From assembly GCA_964035015.1 (NCBI GenBank), contig CAXIUP010000268.1, positions 62,001 through 126,000 on the forward strand: DNA of 64,000 nucleotides, given 5' to 3'. The notes below the pieces were generated by a model. The model saw only the letters and a program-made list of their open reading frames with translations, was not told the DNA's origin and did not search any database. The DNA comes from Corallium rubrum (Eukaryota > Cnidaria > Anthozoa > Scleralcyonacea > Coralliidae). The position numbers and the translations under genes were made by a program. Positions 22,602 through 34,370 of this stretch are shown piece by piece. The first letter of the stretch is position 1, and every line of letters begins with the position of its first letter.

Positions 22602-25098
22602 GTGGGAAGATACGCGCCTGCAATAGCTTCACGCGCCATCCGTGCAAAATTAGTAGTGTCAGAATATACTTTGTACTATTATTTAGACTATGACGAAGCC
22701 TACCAGCGAGCACTACAACATGGAGAAGAAAAGAGCAATCGAATACCGTTGATGATTATAGGGCAGGAAAGAGCTGGAAAAACGTCGGTTCGGAAACGTC
22801 TTTTAGGAGAACCTTTCGATCCGGAAGAACCCAGCACGGTCGGTATCCATGTAGATTTTATTGAGGTGACAGATAACACGTCAAGTAAGCCATGGAAACC
22901 AAGAAGTCAACAACGGTTTTTCGTGAATAAACAAGCTGCCAAAGATAATTTATGTAAAAAGGCGGCAACTATGGTAAGAGAAAGACAAGAAAGCCTTGAA
23001 AGAATCCCAGAGCCCCAAGATGTAAAGGAACAACGAAAGAATCTGAAAGATACAGAAGGTGATTATTCCTCTCCAGGAGAGATATTCATTCAAAATGAGG
23101 ACAGTATGACGAACGATGCCCTATTCCTAACCCAACCAGCCTCAGGATACAAGCCGATTAGCAATACATCTTTTCCAGTACAAACTCAAACTTTAGCTCA
23201 ATCAGTGCAGCCGATTGATGAACCAGTATCTCCAAGCCCACCGTTATACCAGCATAGTGAAATTATGAGTATTTCACCAGTTCCAGTACAGCCGTCCAAA
23301 CAAGACCAGATGATCGACATGACCCCATCTGCTGGTTCAACGTGTAACGAACAGTATTCTGGGACTAGTGATGCAGGGACCCAAGATCCAGAGAGGATTT
23401 CATCACTCATCCAACCACCTAGTCCAAGCAATCAGCAAATGTCAGCAAATCTTAAAAGAAAAACCGCGCTTGGAAGCAAGACTGCCTTCAAGCCGTCACC
23501 ATCAGAAAAAAGGAAAGTGATGGACTTCGCAGATCTAAATAAAGAAACGAAGGTACCCCCTGTCCGAATGATAGTCCATGATCTGGCTGGTCAATCGATA
23601 TATTATGATACCCACTACCTTTTCCTGAAGCCGCATTGTCCGTATATTCTTGTCCATGATCTAACAAAAGAGCTAGATCTGCCTGCTCAACCGCGATTCA
23701 AAGCCAAGAATATTGATGTTAATCGCGAATCGGCAAACCCTCTTCTTGCCACTAATTTGGATTATTTGTTATCGTGGCTAACAGCTGTGGGGCAATTAGG
23801 AGCAAGTGAAAGCCAGAATGCAAAATTCCCTGATTTTTTTCCTCCACCAGTTTTTATTGTTTTGACCAACAAAGATCGCTTCAAAGGTGATATCGAAGAG
23901 GTAAAGAGAAGAATCAAAGAAGTAACAGATAAGTTTGGTAGGGTTCTCCGTGTATATGTCATCGACAACACAACTACGTCTGGAAGCGAGGTCCCCATTA
24001 GAGGACTCAGAAGTGAAGTTTTTGAAATTTGCAAGAGAATTCTGGAAAAGGAAGCACCGATGCCGACGAGATGGTTGAAATTTGAAGCAGCCCTGCGCGA
24101 GGAACTGTTTACAAAAAAGAAGCGTAATTATATTCCTGTGGAAGAAGCCAAAGCCATTGCTGAGAAGTGTAATGTTGATTCATTTGACGATGCTATTAAA
24201 TTTTTAAATCGTCAGAGCATGGTCGTGTATTACAGTGGGTCTCCGATGGTTGTGCTAAACCCCCAGTGGCTCATGAATCTTTTCACCAAAGTAATAACCG
24301 TTCATACAGACGATGAAGTCAAAGCTATTGATCGGCCCAACCTATGCGAGCTCCGTGAAAATGGTGTTCTGATGCAAGAATTCTTAAAGAAGAATGAACA
24401 TGGAGAGCTGTTGGAGGAGGTCATGCAAAGAGTTAGCTTGATGTGCCCATTGGAGTATAACGGAAAGTCGGCTTTTCTTGTACCGTCTGTTGCTCCTTTT
24501 ATGAAGCGGGGAGAACCGATTGACGAAAAGTTGAATGCAAGTCCCATTGCTTCGCTGTTTGTCAATTTTTTAGTGGTGCTTATCCCACTTGGAGTTTTCA
24601 CACGCCTTCAAGTGAAGCTCATTCGTCAATGCAGGGAGATGCTCCAGAATCTCTGCGTGGAACCAAGACTTTTTTGCAATTATACGCTGCTCCCCCTTGA
24701 ATTTGACAATATCAAATTTGAGGTCTATCTGATACAGCTGATCGACAAAATAAAGATTGGTGTTGCGGCGGAAAGAACCTCCAACCCACAAAGTATTGGA
24801 AAGTTTGCTGCCCGCCTCAAAGGTCTTCTCGAAGATTGCCTGATTGAGATTAAATCCGAAGAGCCGTTGTTTTACCGTGGATTGAGATATGAGTTTCTTG
24901 TGAAATGTACCGCTTGTTCTAAAGTCAACGAGGTGGCTTGTGACCGTCATAGGAAAATCCATTGCAGCTATAACGAATGTACACATATGCTACCGTTAGA
25001 GAAGATTCAGCAATGCCCAAGTGAAAGCATCTGCTGTAATTTCACCCAAGTAGAGGCCTCGGAATTTCATCTGAATCGTGTGAAATTTTGGTGTCATG
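22602..25098 (+). CDS. Roc-COR GTPase, large coding exon (exon 1 of the part seen)
   Basis: Encodes about 832 residues and ends at a phase-1 donor (cat g|gtaagt). Residues here count from 22602. P-loop GQERAGKTS at 54-62; a G2-like Thr in STVGIHVD near 79; G3 HDLAGQ at 326-331; G4 TNKD at 422-425. A Ser/Pro/Gln-rich, mostly disordered insert fills about 92-320 between G2 and G3. A COR-type region follows from about 480 to 730 (MVVLNPQWLMNLFTKVI, VPLGVFTRLQVKLI-like). A Cys/His-rich segment lies at 769-795 (C769, C772, C780, H783, H787, C788, C793, H795). Roc-COR (ROCO) proteins are GTP-switched signalling scaffolds. No in-frame ATG precedes the P-loop (first at residue 51), and the frame is open only from 22593, so at least one upstream exon should supply the start; it was not found. 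Confidence 0.85.
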
Positions 25099-27290
25099 GT
25101 AAGTTCAATTATTGTATTTCTTAATTTTGTGCGTTATATGTGCCTAAAATATTGAGCTTTTAATAAAAACTCGACATGTTTTAATAAATCCGTGCTCGGA
25201 GTGTACTGAACTTATATTGCAAAGCATTTTGCACATTCATAGCGGTAGTCGTTTTGAAAACTGACCTTGTCTCGCTCCCAAAAAATTAAGAACAACAAGA
25301 TTTTGTCATCAACAATGAAATGTTTCTTTATTGTATTTAAACGTTGGGTTATTTTTGTTTTTTTTATAAATCATTAATGAGTTCTGAAATATTTTGTATT
25401 GTAAATGTTTCGTTTTTAACTCTCGTTTTGCTACAATTATTAATTTCTCTTTGATGTCAGAATTTACACTATTTGCTTTGTATAGCATGGTATCCAGGCA
25501 TAATTTTGATGTGACACAGCCCAAGTAACCGCCAAAACTTTCTAGTCTATGGTTGAAACTTTCGCGCACTTTTAGCATGTGTTCTCGTTATAAATTTAGG
25601 TTTAGTTGCAATGAAGAAATTAGTAGTTACCAGTACGGTCAGAGAAACATGCAGTTAAGAAATTGATTAAACCCAGCATTAAATAGAGATTTATTGTTAT
25701 TCTCTTTGCTTCGGAAAGGGGGATAAAACTGGCATTAAGCCTGTTTCGCGCAAATCGTCATTTCTATTGTAAATTTTGAATAAATTTCTAATTATAGTTT
25801 CAGCATTCGCGCGAAAAAATTCGCAAGTGGAAAACCGGCTTTAAGCCGTTTTTCTACTAGGCGATTTTTTCGTGCGAATCGATTTTCTGTTGTTAAAGTT
25901 AAAGTGGTTCTCTTATGAAATATTCTTGGTAATGTTGCTGCATAATCTTAAAGATATTATGGTGGTTGGTAATTATGCAAGATATTCAAAATACTCCAAA
26001 ACAAAGTTGTATTTTACGTGCGAAGCTTCTATTTTGGAGCGCCGCCATTAACGTTCCCGAGCTTGAGAAGAATGAGTCGAGGAAACTTATAACGCATAGA
26101 CTCGACAAAAACAAAAGATCGTTGTTGTCAACAAAAAGGTCATTGTAACAGACGTTCGGTGGACGTTCCTCAAGGTTATTGAGTCTATGACGTTATAAGC
26201 TTCCCCAACTCATTCTTCTCAAGCTCAGCCACTTTAATGGCGGTGCTTCAAAATACAAACTTCACACGTAAAATATCACCTTTTTCTTCAACGAATTTTG
26301 AAATGAAACCACATCCTCTTTAAGATTATGTGAAAACATTGCCAACAATGTTTTCATCCATGGCCAGAAATACGCGACATTTGAGTCTGCAAGACATGTG
26401 TCTTTCTCAGCGTTTTACGTGCTAGCGCATGAGCAAATTCCCAATATCCCGCTGCTCCTCGTCTGGCTTCGGCCTCCTTGGCATTGTCCAAAAGTAGTTC
26501 CAAACCTATAACTCAGCGGCAAATATGTCTAAAATAATGCGTGCGTCGATTTTCAAGCCATGGTAAATCAAACAAGCAGACAACAAGCATCAATTCAATA
26601 CCAAAAGAGTTGTGATACTGCAGAAAATCGCGGAGTTATGGCAATTTTAAAATACGGATGTTTCGATTGTCGACCCAGAAGTTTGTTGGTCATATTATGC
26701 TTTCTAAAATACAACAGCGAAATGGACAAGCGAAAGTAAGATAAAATGTTAAGCTATTTACTTTAAGCAGCAACCTCAGACATTGTACTTACATGAACCG
26801 ATTTCGCATGTTCGATTTTGTGGATGTTACGACTTCACGAGCGGTTTCAAATATGTAACTAGGAGTTTAATTCGTACTAACACAGACTAAACTATAGAGA
26901 ACCAACACAATTTTATATATTTTCTGATATTCTTCAACATTAACCTGAATAAGATCTGATTTCGCATTTCGAGAAACAGTACATCTTCTTTGTCTATTTC
27001 AAACAAATACGCGCGCCCCTATATAATTTCATATACAAATTGTGCGAGTTGGCCCGCATCGGGGTGTTGCGCAATCGGATGTCGCGTATTTCTGGCAATG
27101 CAGAGAACCACTTTAAATAGATTTCGAATTAGTTCCAGTCCAGAACTTATAAGACAAAAGAAAAAGTCGCATTGTTCAAAAAAAGTCGCTTAGTGGAAAA
27201 CCGTCATAATACCATTGTGTTATTAGGGTTAGCTTGTTAACTATGTCAATATACCGCATGTTATTAATAATTTTATTCGGTTCAATGTAG
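25099..27290 (+). other. Intron 1 of the Roc-COR-Death gene
   Basis: Donor ggtaagttc at 25098-25106 and acceptor ttcaatgtag ending at 27290. It contains a foldback element (26010-26275) and inverted pieces near 25850 and 27190 (cgctta/ctaggcg with gtggaaaaccg) that suggest an older MITE around it. Confidence 0.7.
26010..26275. mobile_element. Palindromic MITE in intron 1
   Basis: tattttacgtgcgaag...gcttgagaagaatgagt is inverted as actcattcttctcaagc...cttcacacgtaaaata. The arms are about 100 bases. No coding content. Confidence 0.75.
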
Positions 27291-27359
27291 ATCCCAACGG
27301 CAGTAGCGTTGACGAATCCCAGAAAGATAACAGAAATACAGATGGAGCTATGTCATCAG
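27291..27359 (+). CDS. Roc-COR-Death gene, exon 2 (linker)
   Basis: 69 bases between the acceptor ...atgtag and donor tcag|gtaaat. Phase 1 on both sides; read with the G from exon 1 it gives DPNGSSVDESQKDNRNTDGA and then MSS. Polar, Ser/Asp/Asn-rich, with no domain. A flexible tether between the COR part and the Death domain is the likely role. Confidence 0.7.
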
Positions 27360-27646
27360 GTAAATTCCTAATTAAACCCGAAATATGTTAAGTATTATTT
27401 AAAACATGAGCAGCAGTGTTTTATCAGATTTTAACCCAAAACGACCTATTTGGTAAGTTTATTGGCGTAGTAATTTTAAAAAACAACCTTGTCTAAGCCG
27501 AGAATATAAAGCTAAAGTTTATGTAAATCAAAACGATTTTTCATTAGATATAAAATTAAGGACATGATACTGATTTTCTTTGTATTTCCCCAAATTATTA
27601 ATTTTTTGAAGATTAAGCCGTTTGTTTACGGACACACGGGCAATAT

Positions 27647-28022
27647 TAGGACCTTACGATGCTAGGAGGACGACGGCGGGTAAAAACCCCCATGAATTTT
27701 ATAATTAAAGAAAGTCACAGCTAACTGACTATTATATTTTATATCTGAGACAAGATTAATGACTTCCAAAACGCCTTAGTACTGCTAAAATGACTATAGT
27801 GTCTGTATTAAAGTCAATCTCAAGCAACTGTTCTCATCTTTTGACCGTTGACGTCGTCCTGAAGACGTGAAAATGCTCTAAGTGGCATTGTATAAAGAGT
27901 GAGGACGGTCTTGAAATTACTCTAGGGGGAAAAAATTATTCATACTCTTTGTTTCGCAATTATAATTCTTTTGTTTAAAAGACGTCGTCGTTGAAGTTGC
28001 CGTCGTATTTCGTAAGGTCCTT
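27647..28022. mobile_element. MITE with aaggaccttacga TIRs
   Basis: aggaccttacgat at the left and tcgtaaggtcctt at the right. It interrupts the sequence cacgggcaatatt...cgtctcgcgacgg, which is continuous at about 32350-32370, so that place serves as the empty site. Internal sequence near 27830-27960 resembles 52130-52260. Confidence 0.7.
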
Positions 28023-28041
28023 GTACGTCTCGCGACGGCAA

Positions 28042-28242
28042 CGCAATGGTGATAAAATTGTTGCATTACCATCGCGAAGAGAAAATTGCTCGTCCTATCA
28101 TGCCTCCCTACAGCAACGCAAAGTTTACCGCAATTGTTCAATGTTTTTAACTTTCGGCAACAATTGCGGGAAGCTATACGTTACTGTCGCGAGGCATGGT
28201 AGACGAGCAATATTTTCTTTGCGAGTATAACGCAACAATTTT
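28042..28242. mobile_element. Foldback MITE, copy A
   Basis: ataaaattgttgcattacc...gcaattgttc is inverted as caattgcgggaagc...cgcaacaattttat. The copy at about 32380-32580 is its partner within the segmental duplication. Confidence 0.75.
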
Positions 28243-28475
28243 ATTAAATAAAATAAATTGACCTAGTTGCACCCCACCCCGTTGAATAATTCAAGAAACA
28301 AAGATTTATTGTTATTAGTTTTTTCAGCTTGAAGTTGGTAAACATACAAAAACATTTACTGAAAATAAACTGACACAAAGCGATTTGTAGCCCAACAAGT
28401 ACTTGTGACACACGTACGGTTTGACTGTAGTTCCCACGTATAAATATCGAAAACAACCTCGGTCTACCATCTACC

Positions 28476-28530
28476 AGTGGCTCAATGGTGAGAGCGTCCG
28501 GCTGGCATCGGAAGGTTGTGGGTTTCTACA
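28476..28530 (+). repeat. tRNA-derived SINE head, copy A (empty site)
   Basis: cagtggctcaatggtgagag (A-box-like) is followed by ggaaggttgtgggttt (B-box side). It matches 33577-33595 plus 34371-34410, where two transposons have landed. A deletion removes the end of the B box. Confidence 0.65.
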
Positions 28531-28689
28531 TATAAGTTAAAAGTTTAGGAAGAGCGTGGTTATTATTCAACAATAATAATCGAGTGCAAAGTACGAGGTG
28601 ATTTGTTGAATAATAACCGGACCCGTGGCTTTTTAAAAACTTTTATAAATACTTATAAGACCATATCTTGCTTTTTATTGTATTGCATA

Positions 28690-28930
28690 TCACCCCACTT
28701 CATCCCAATCCACCCTACCCCACATCACTTCACCCCACGTTACCCCACTTCACCCCGCATCACATCACTTCACCACACCTTGCCTGACTTTGCTCTACCC
28801 CACGTCAGCTCACCACACGTCGCAACACCACACCTCTCTTCACCCAACCCCCCGCATCGCACCTTATCACCCCACACCTCAACACTCCTTACCACGCCTT
28901 AGTTCATCTCACCACACGCCATCTTTCTTC
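28690..28930. repeat. Low-complexity cacc/cattca-rich tract
   Basis: Degenerate caccccacttcac-type repeats, C and A rich on the plus strand, homologous to 34845-35165. The open frames are repeat artefacts. Confidence 0.85.
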
Positions 28931-29327
28931 ATTTCATTTAATGTAATTTCATATATTAGTAATTTATTTAATTTAGTGTAGTGCAGTGAACTCTATATAC
29001 ACCTGGAAGGCTGGCTGCCAATCAAAAAGTGAGGCGGAAAATGGCGGTCGTGAGGTATTTTTGGACGTGAGGCGGAAAATGGTGATCGTGAGGCATTTTT
29101 GGACGTTAGTTCCAGGCCTCTACGCGGCCATATACAACAAATTTTGTTTACTAAAACCTAGAACAGCCAGAAACCACCACAAAAACAGCAGAATGTCTGT
29201 TTTTACACATGATACGAGAAGTACAAGTGCTTTTACGGTATAGGATAAAACCTGCATCTTACCAGCCACATTAAGCTGTCGAAAACGGGATTAAAATGGC
29301 TAAAATATTATGTCCTTTTTCGTGTTG

Positions 29328-29468
29328 TAAAGCTTGGTTCCCATTCGGTCGCGACCGCGTCTTTAACGGTCGCGGAAGTGAAGCGTTGTAACAAATTTCT
29401 TTTGTCATAACAAAATGTCATAACGACCGTTAAGACGCCGTCGCGAGCAAATGGAAACCAGGCTTTAA
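29328..29468. mobile_element. Palindromic MITE
   Basis: taaagcttggttcccatt...ggtcgcgacc is inverted as gtcgcgagcaaatggaaacc aggcttta. Absent from the matching position of copy B (near 35440), so it inserted after the duplication. Confidence 0.7.
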
Positions 29469-29639
29469 ACTGACGATTTTAAGTCACACTTGGGTATATT
29501 TAGTCAGGTCTCGACACTCGTTTTCTACAAACTACCTTCTTTAAAGCTTCTCGAAATGTTTGAAGTATTAAACTAACTTGTGTTTCCACTGAAGTTCTAT
29601 TTTTTGTGGAGTTTTATCTACGACTGAGCTTACAAGGTC

Positions 29640-29830
29640 AAGTTGGGAGCAAGTGGGAGGCATAGGTGGCACAAGCTGTTAGCTTCATGTCAGTAGAGTT
29701 GTTGGTTCTCTTCTGTCCATCGAGGGTTTTTCATTGGGTTCTCCGTTTTTCCTTGCTCCGGTTGTTCCGATCAGGGACTTGTCTGTTTATACATTCCATA
29801 GCCGAAAGTGCCTACCTTGCTACTGATACA
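29640..29830 (+). repeat. Composite SINE fragment
   Basis: gtggcacaagctgttag, cgagggtttttcattggg and ttctccgtttttcc match the 5S-derived SINE pieces at 52636-52830 and 54460-54510. Its end lies close to exon 3. Confidence 0.6.
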
Positions 29831-29863
29831 AAACCAACACTGTTTTTTTTATCTTCACCACAG

Positions 29864-29968
29864 AGACCAAGAGTGCTAGCCAGAGAGAACAACAGATGCC
29901 AATAGAACAAGATTTGGTTGGTCGTGGAGATGCATCTTCATCAGATAAAGCAGAGAGCAGTAAATCAG
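29864..29968 (+). CDS. Roc-COR-Death gene, exon 3 (linker)
   Basis: 105 bases between the acceptor tttttatcttcaccacag and donor tcag|gtaaaa, phase 1-1. With the preceding G it reads ETKSASQREQQMPIEQDLVG and then RGDASSSDKAESSKS. Ser/Gln/Glu-rich with no domain. A good pyrimidine tract and an open frame support it. Confidence 0.7.
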
Positions 29969-30296
29969 GTAAAAATACAAAACTTGCCTAAAAACAAATT
30001 TTGGGATCTCGGTTTCTTCTTGGTATAGCTGACGTCATCAACCTATAAGCAAGGCTTCCTTTCCCCTCTTACGCAACTCTCTAACTGCTATCGCCTCATT
30101 GCTTTTTCTCACTCTTTGTTTCTTTTTAAAAGATATAAAACAGGCCTTAGTCTTACTCTCGGTTTTACTCCCATTGCTACTCCACTAATTTGTTAGTAAT
30201 GTTTACCATCAAATGAATAATTGTTGAGGGTGAGCACAAGTTCTCCCAAGCGAAGTAATGTAGCGGTGGATGGTTCCAAAACATGCAGTGCGTTGA

Positions 30297-30710
30297 TTAA
30301 AGGAAAACTTCAAAAAATAAATGAATAACTGGTATTCTGGGAGTGGTGATTATCAGGTTGGAGGCAGAGGCTGGCAATTGGCTGGCTTGAATAAGATTGC
30401 TAATGATGGATTTAACAGCTTTCTTGTGAGTAGAGGTGGGATCAAAATTTAACGCATTAAAGTAGGCGTCGCTGAGTTGATGAAGAGCTTCTTGTCGGTA
30501 CAAGTCAGATCTCCAGACAACAACGGCACCACCTTTGTCTGCGAGTTTGATGACAACGTCATTCCGACTTCGCAATGATCGAAAAGCTAGAAGTTCATCT
30601 TTGTTGAGATTGGAAGCCCTTTTGGGCCGTGAATGGTTTAGTAGGTCAATTTCATGCCGACACTGTCGAACAAAAGATCAAGAGACTGAAAATTGGCCTT
30701 CGTGTTTTGA
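30297..30710 (-). pseudogene. Penelope-like element reverse transcriptase fragment
   Basis: Minus strand. VVIKLADKGGAVVVWRSDLY, then QEALHQLSDAYFNALNFDP and NLIITTPRIPVIHLF form the N-terminal RT block seen in Penelope-like elements; it starts near 30710 with a LNHSRPKRASNL-type lead. Only this block is present. It is an old fragment in intron 3. Confidence 0.75.
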
Positions 30711-31012
30711 TAGACGAATTTAATTGAGACGAATTTGTTTGTTTGAATTTTATTCGACGAAACTGCGACGTATAACTCGATTAAATTCGACGCACGAATT
30801 AAATTCGTCTCGCCAATTAAATTCGTCTGAGTCAGACCGATCAATTCGGCGCCATATTTTCAAGAAGTCATTTTCAGGCTCCACGAGTGCAAGTAAAACC
30901 AATTAAATTCGACTGAAATTCGACGTTAAACTCGACGTCGGATTTACCTCGCATTATCGACGAAGCTAAAAAAAGTTAAAAAATTGAAATTCGTCTGAAT
31001 TAAATTCGTCTA
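30711..31012. mobile_element. MITE with aattaaattcgtct repeats
   Basis: The left tagacgaatttaattgagac and right gtctgaattaaattcgtcta are inverted. The interior carries several more copies of the aaattcg(a/t)c motif. It abuts the Penelope fragment. Confidence 0.75.
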
Positions 31013-31668
31013 TTGTGCGACGTTTAGCGCAGACCTTAGAGAGATTTATTAATTATGTTAACAATGTCCACCCAGCGCTCAAATTCACATGGGAAATAAG
31101 TGAAACCTGTGTATCATTCCTAGTATTTTAGTAATGGTAACGTGCTCATGTTTGGAAATGAGATTTTTTTGTCCAGCGTGGCTACCCTACCTACCTGTTA
31201 AACGCCGCTATTCACAAAGCGCGTCTTGTATTTTTCGTCCGTACTCTTTAAAACAACTTTTGGAAAGAGTTTCTGATAAGAAAATATCATTAGTTCTTAT
31301 TTTATCCCTTTGCCTACAAAGTTAGGAGTATGATTAGTCGCAATTTTTATATCCTATGGAATGACTTTTTTTCTTTATTTCGACGTTAGACTATTTGCTT
31401 TGGTTTGGTTTGTAAGTTGCTAATGTTATTATTTTTTACTGATAGTGATGAAAATATTATTTTTGACCTTTAAATTGCAAAATTTTCTTGAGGGAACATT
31501 CCCCCAGACCCACTATTTTACCCCTTCTGTCTGTCAGGGGCGTTAGCCTCTGTGGAGTCGGGGAATTCCTGGCGACACCCCTGCACAATAAACCAGCATA
31601 ATTGCACGACGTTGAATCATGCAAGCTACAAAGATTTATTGTTGTTGTCTATTTTCTTTATTTAGCAG
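31013..31668. other. Intronic sequence, no gene
   Basis: Rest of intron 3, ending in the polypyrimidine tract and acceptor of exon 4. No other feature seen. Confidence 0.5.
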
Positions 31669-31725
31669 AGAGTAGCTCCAGAAAGAGATTGAATCCTGAT
31701 GATAAACCTCGTGACGAAGAGAAAA
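31669..31725 (+). CDS. Roc-COR-Death gene, exon 4 (linker)
   Basis: 57 bases, acceptor tttatttagcag and donor gaaaa|gtaagc, phase 1-1: ESSSRKRLNPDDKPRDEEK. Its flanks (aaagattta(t/c)tgttgtt upstream, gtaagcatt(t/c)tt downstream) are shared with exon 5, so the two exons are probably paralogous. A basic-then-acidic polar linker. Confidence 0.65.
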
Positions 31726-32011
31726 GTAAGCATTTTTATTTAGTTAAATTGAACATTTTACATGTTTGTTGTAGCTATTTATTTGTATATTGATGTATAA
31801 TCCAATGCAAAGAAGCTTGAAAAATTCTAGTAATTTCCATTAGATTCTACACACGAAACTTTCAACGTATGAAGCGGGTGTTAATTACTAAAGCTGGCTA
31901 CTGTATGTAGCGTATTCAAAACAACAGCTAAACTGATCACTAGATTTAAAAGATTTAAAAGATCAGTATCTCTTAAAATTTTATGTGAATACTGCAGAAA
32001 GCAACCTCATG

Positions 32012-32167
32012 CTAAAGTTGGATTTTTACTAGACACGGAACTTTGCTCTCTCGACTTTTTTTTTGTCTTAAGAGTTTGCACGTGAAACGAAGTAAAAAGC
32101 TATCAAATTTGTTCAATAGGAAAGTCGAGCACGCGACATTTTGCGCCTGGTGGAAGTCCAGTTTTAC
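32012..32167. mobile_element. Short MITE (aaagttggatttttactag ends)
   Basis: The left ctaaagttggatttttacta and the right tggtggaagtccagttttac are imperfect inverted repeats, related to the better preserved element at 53433-54003. Confidence 0.6.
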
Positions 32168-32796
32168 CCTATCCGGGCCGGATTTGAAATATTTTCTCAT
32201 TGGTTGAAGATAATAACAGCACATTTGGTGAGTTGTCGTCAAATTGTATATGGACCATATTTTGGTGCTATGTACTTGACCACACCTCTCAACGCGTTTC
32301 CATTGCAACCTGAAAGGTCCCTGTTATGCTTTTTAAAGAATGAAATAACACGGGCAATATTCGTCTCGCGACGGCAACGCAATGGCGATAAAATTGTTGC
32401 GTTACCGTCGCGAAGAGAAAATTGCTCGTTTATTATGCGTCCCGACAGCGACGCAGAGCTTCTCGCATTTGTTCAATGTTTTGAAATTTCGGTAACAATT
32501 GCGGGAAGCTATACGTTGCTGTCGCGAGGCATGATAAACGAGCAATCTTTTCTTTGCGACGGTAACGCAGCTATTTTATTATGATAAAATAAACTGATCT
32601 AGTTGCACCCTGTTGAATCATTCAAGAAACAAAGATTTATTGTAATTAGTGTTTTCAGCTTGAAGTTGGTAAACGTACAAAAACATTTACTGAAAATAAA
32701 CACAATAGCGACTTGTAGCCCAACAAGTACTTGTGACACACGTATGGTTTGACTAGTTCCCAGATATAAATAGCGAAAACAAGCTCGGTCTACCAT

Positions 32797-33566
32797 CATT
32801 CTCGTCCCCAGAGCCTCTCCCGTGCTGGCGCGCGGAAAAGGCTCTGGGAGAATCCAAAACCGGAACACCAAGATTCTTTGGTGTTCTTTCTAAAGCGCAT
32901 GCGTTTAAGTTCGCGGTTTGGGAGTTGGACACGAGATCATCGACAGTTGTTTGGAATATAATTTTCCTTTCGTTTTCGATTCTGTCTCGTATTGACTCGT
33001 TTGACTTTGGAACAATTCTGATTGTGGTAGATTCCGTTCGAACTTCGAATAAGGTCCTTGTCGAGTGTGGATCATCGCCGCGTTTACTCGGTGGGGCAAA
33101 ATACATTAAATTTTTCGAGTTCGCTTCAGAGCTTGGCAATAGAGCACTCTCGGAATTTCTTCGTATTTACGGCCTCTTTTAGTGAAGGTAGTTCTCTTTA
33201 ATTTGTTGCACCTTTCGTTTATATTTGACTTGTATATTTCAATGAGATTCTTAATATGCATGCACGAACAGCCTGCCCTGTGCTGTCTATCGTCTATCGC
33301 CTATCGGTTTCAAATTGCTGTTTGTCTTCTGTGTTTGATTAAATTGTTTGAAAACGTTTGATTAAATTGTTCGGATTAGAACTATATTAGAATTGTGCTT
33401 CGTTGTCAGATTTCGTGTCACAAATACTGTTTATTTATAAACATTCACTAAGCTCCGTTATATATAGGCCTTTGAATTTGAACAACCAATCAGATCGCGA
33501 TGATTATGGATTCTCCTAGAGCCTTTTCCGCGCGCCAGCACGGGAGAGGCTCTGGAGACGAGAATG
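32797..33566 (+). mobile_element. 770-bp non-autonomous DNA transposon, copy 1 (hairpin ends, 10-bp TSD)
   Basis: TIRs of about 60 bases start cattctcgtccccagagcc. Within each TIR cccagagcc pairs with ggctctggg, so each end alone can fold into a hairpin. The TSD ggtctaccat lies at 32787-32796 and 33567-33576. There is no transposase. A 9-10 bp TSD fits Mutator-like elements, but this is inference. Confidence 0.85.
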
Positions 33567-33595
33567 GGTCTACCATCTGAGTTCCAGTGGCTCAA

Positions 33596-34370
33596 CATTC
33601 TCGTCCCCAGAGCCTCTCCCGCGCTGGCGCGCGGAAAACGGTCTGGGGGAATCCATATATCATCGCGATCTGATTGGTTGTTCAAATTCAAAGGCCTATA
33701 GTATAACGGAGCTTGTTTATAAATAAACAGTATTTGAAAACGAAAACTGACAACGAAGCACAATTCTAGTCATAATTCTAATCCGAACAATTTAATCGAA
33801 CGTTTATCAAAGCAATCAACCGTTTCCCCTTATATAATTAAATCAAACACAGAAGACAGACAGCAATTTGAAACCGATAAACTATCGACCGCACACTGCA
33901 GACTGTTCGTGCATGGTACATATTAAGAATCTCATTGAAATATGCAAGTCAAATATAAACGAACAGTGCAACAAATTAAAGAGAACTACCTTCACTAACG
34001 ACGCGGCTCTATTGTCAAGCTCTGAAGACTGGAGCGAACTCGTATTAAAATTTTAGTGTCTTCTGTCCCGCCGAGTAAACGCGGCGATGAGCCACACTTG
34101 ACAAATACCTTCTTCGAACGGAATATACCACAATCACAACTGCTCTAAAGTCGAACGAGTTAATACGAGGCAGCCAAACCGCCAGAATCGAAAACGAAAG
34201 GAAAATTTATATTCCAAACAACTGTCGATGATCTCGTGTCCAAGTCCCAAACCGCGAACTTAAACGCATGCGACTTTGAAAGAACACCAAAGAATCTTGG
34301 TGTTCCGGTTTGGATTCCACCAGAGCCTTTTCCGCGCGCCAGCACGGAAGAGGCTCTGAGAACGAGAATG
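33596..34370 (-). mobile_element. 775-bp non-autonomous DNA transposon, copy 2 (opposite orientation)
   Basis: Same family as 32797-33566, inverted and only 29 bases away. The TSD gtggctcaa lies at 33587-33595 and 34371-34379, so it is an independent insertion and not a foldback duplicate. The hairpin-forming ends are conserved. Confidence 0.85.

Larger units (their letters stand above)
28023..29600 (+). repeat. Intronic segmental duplication, copy A
   Basis: Collinear with 32350-35600 (copy B). Shared parts in order: foldback MITE, tRNA-like SINE, the sequence around tctacatataagttaaaagt, the cacc-rich tract, and the block ending ctaacttgtgtt(t/a)ccact. Copy A lacks the two 770-bp transposons and a roughly 270-base piece that in copy B carries exon 5. 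Confidence 0.8.
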
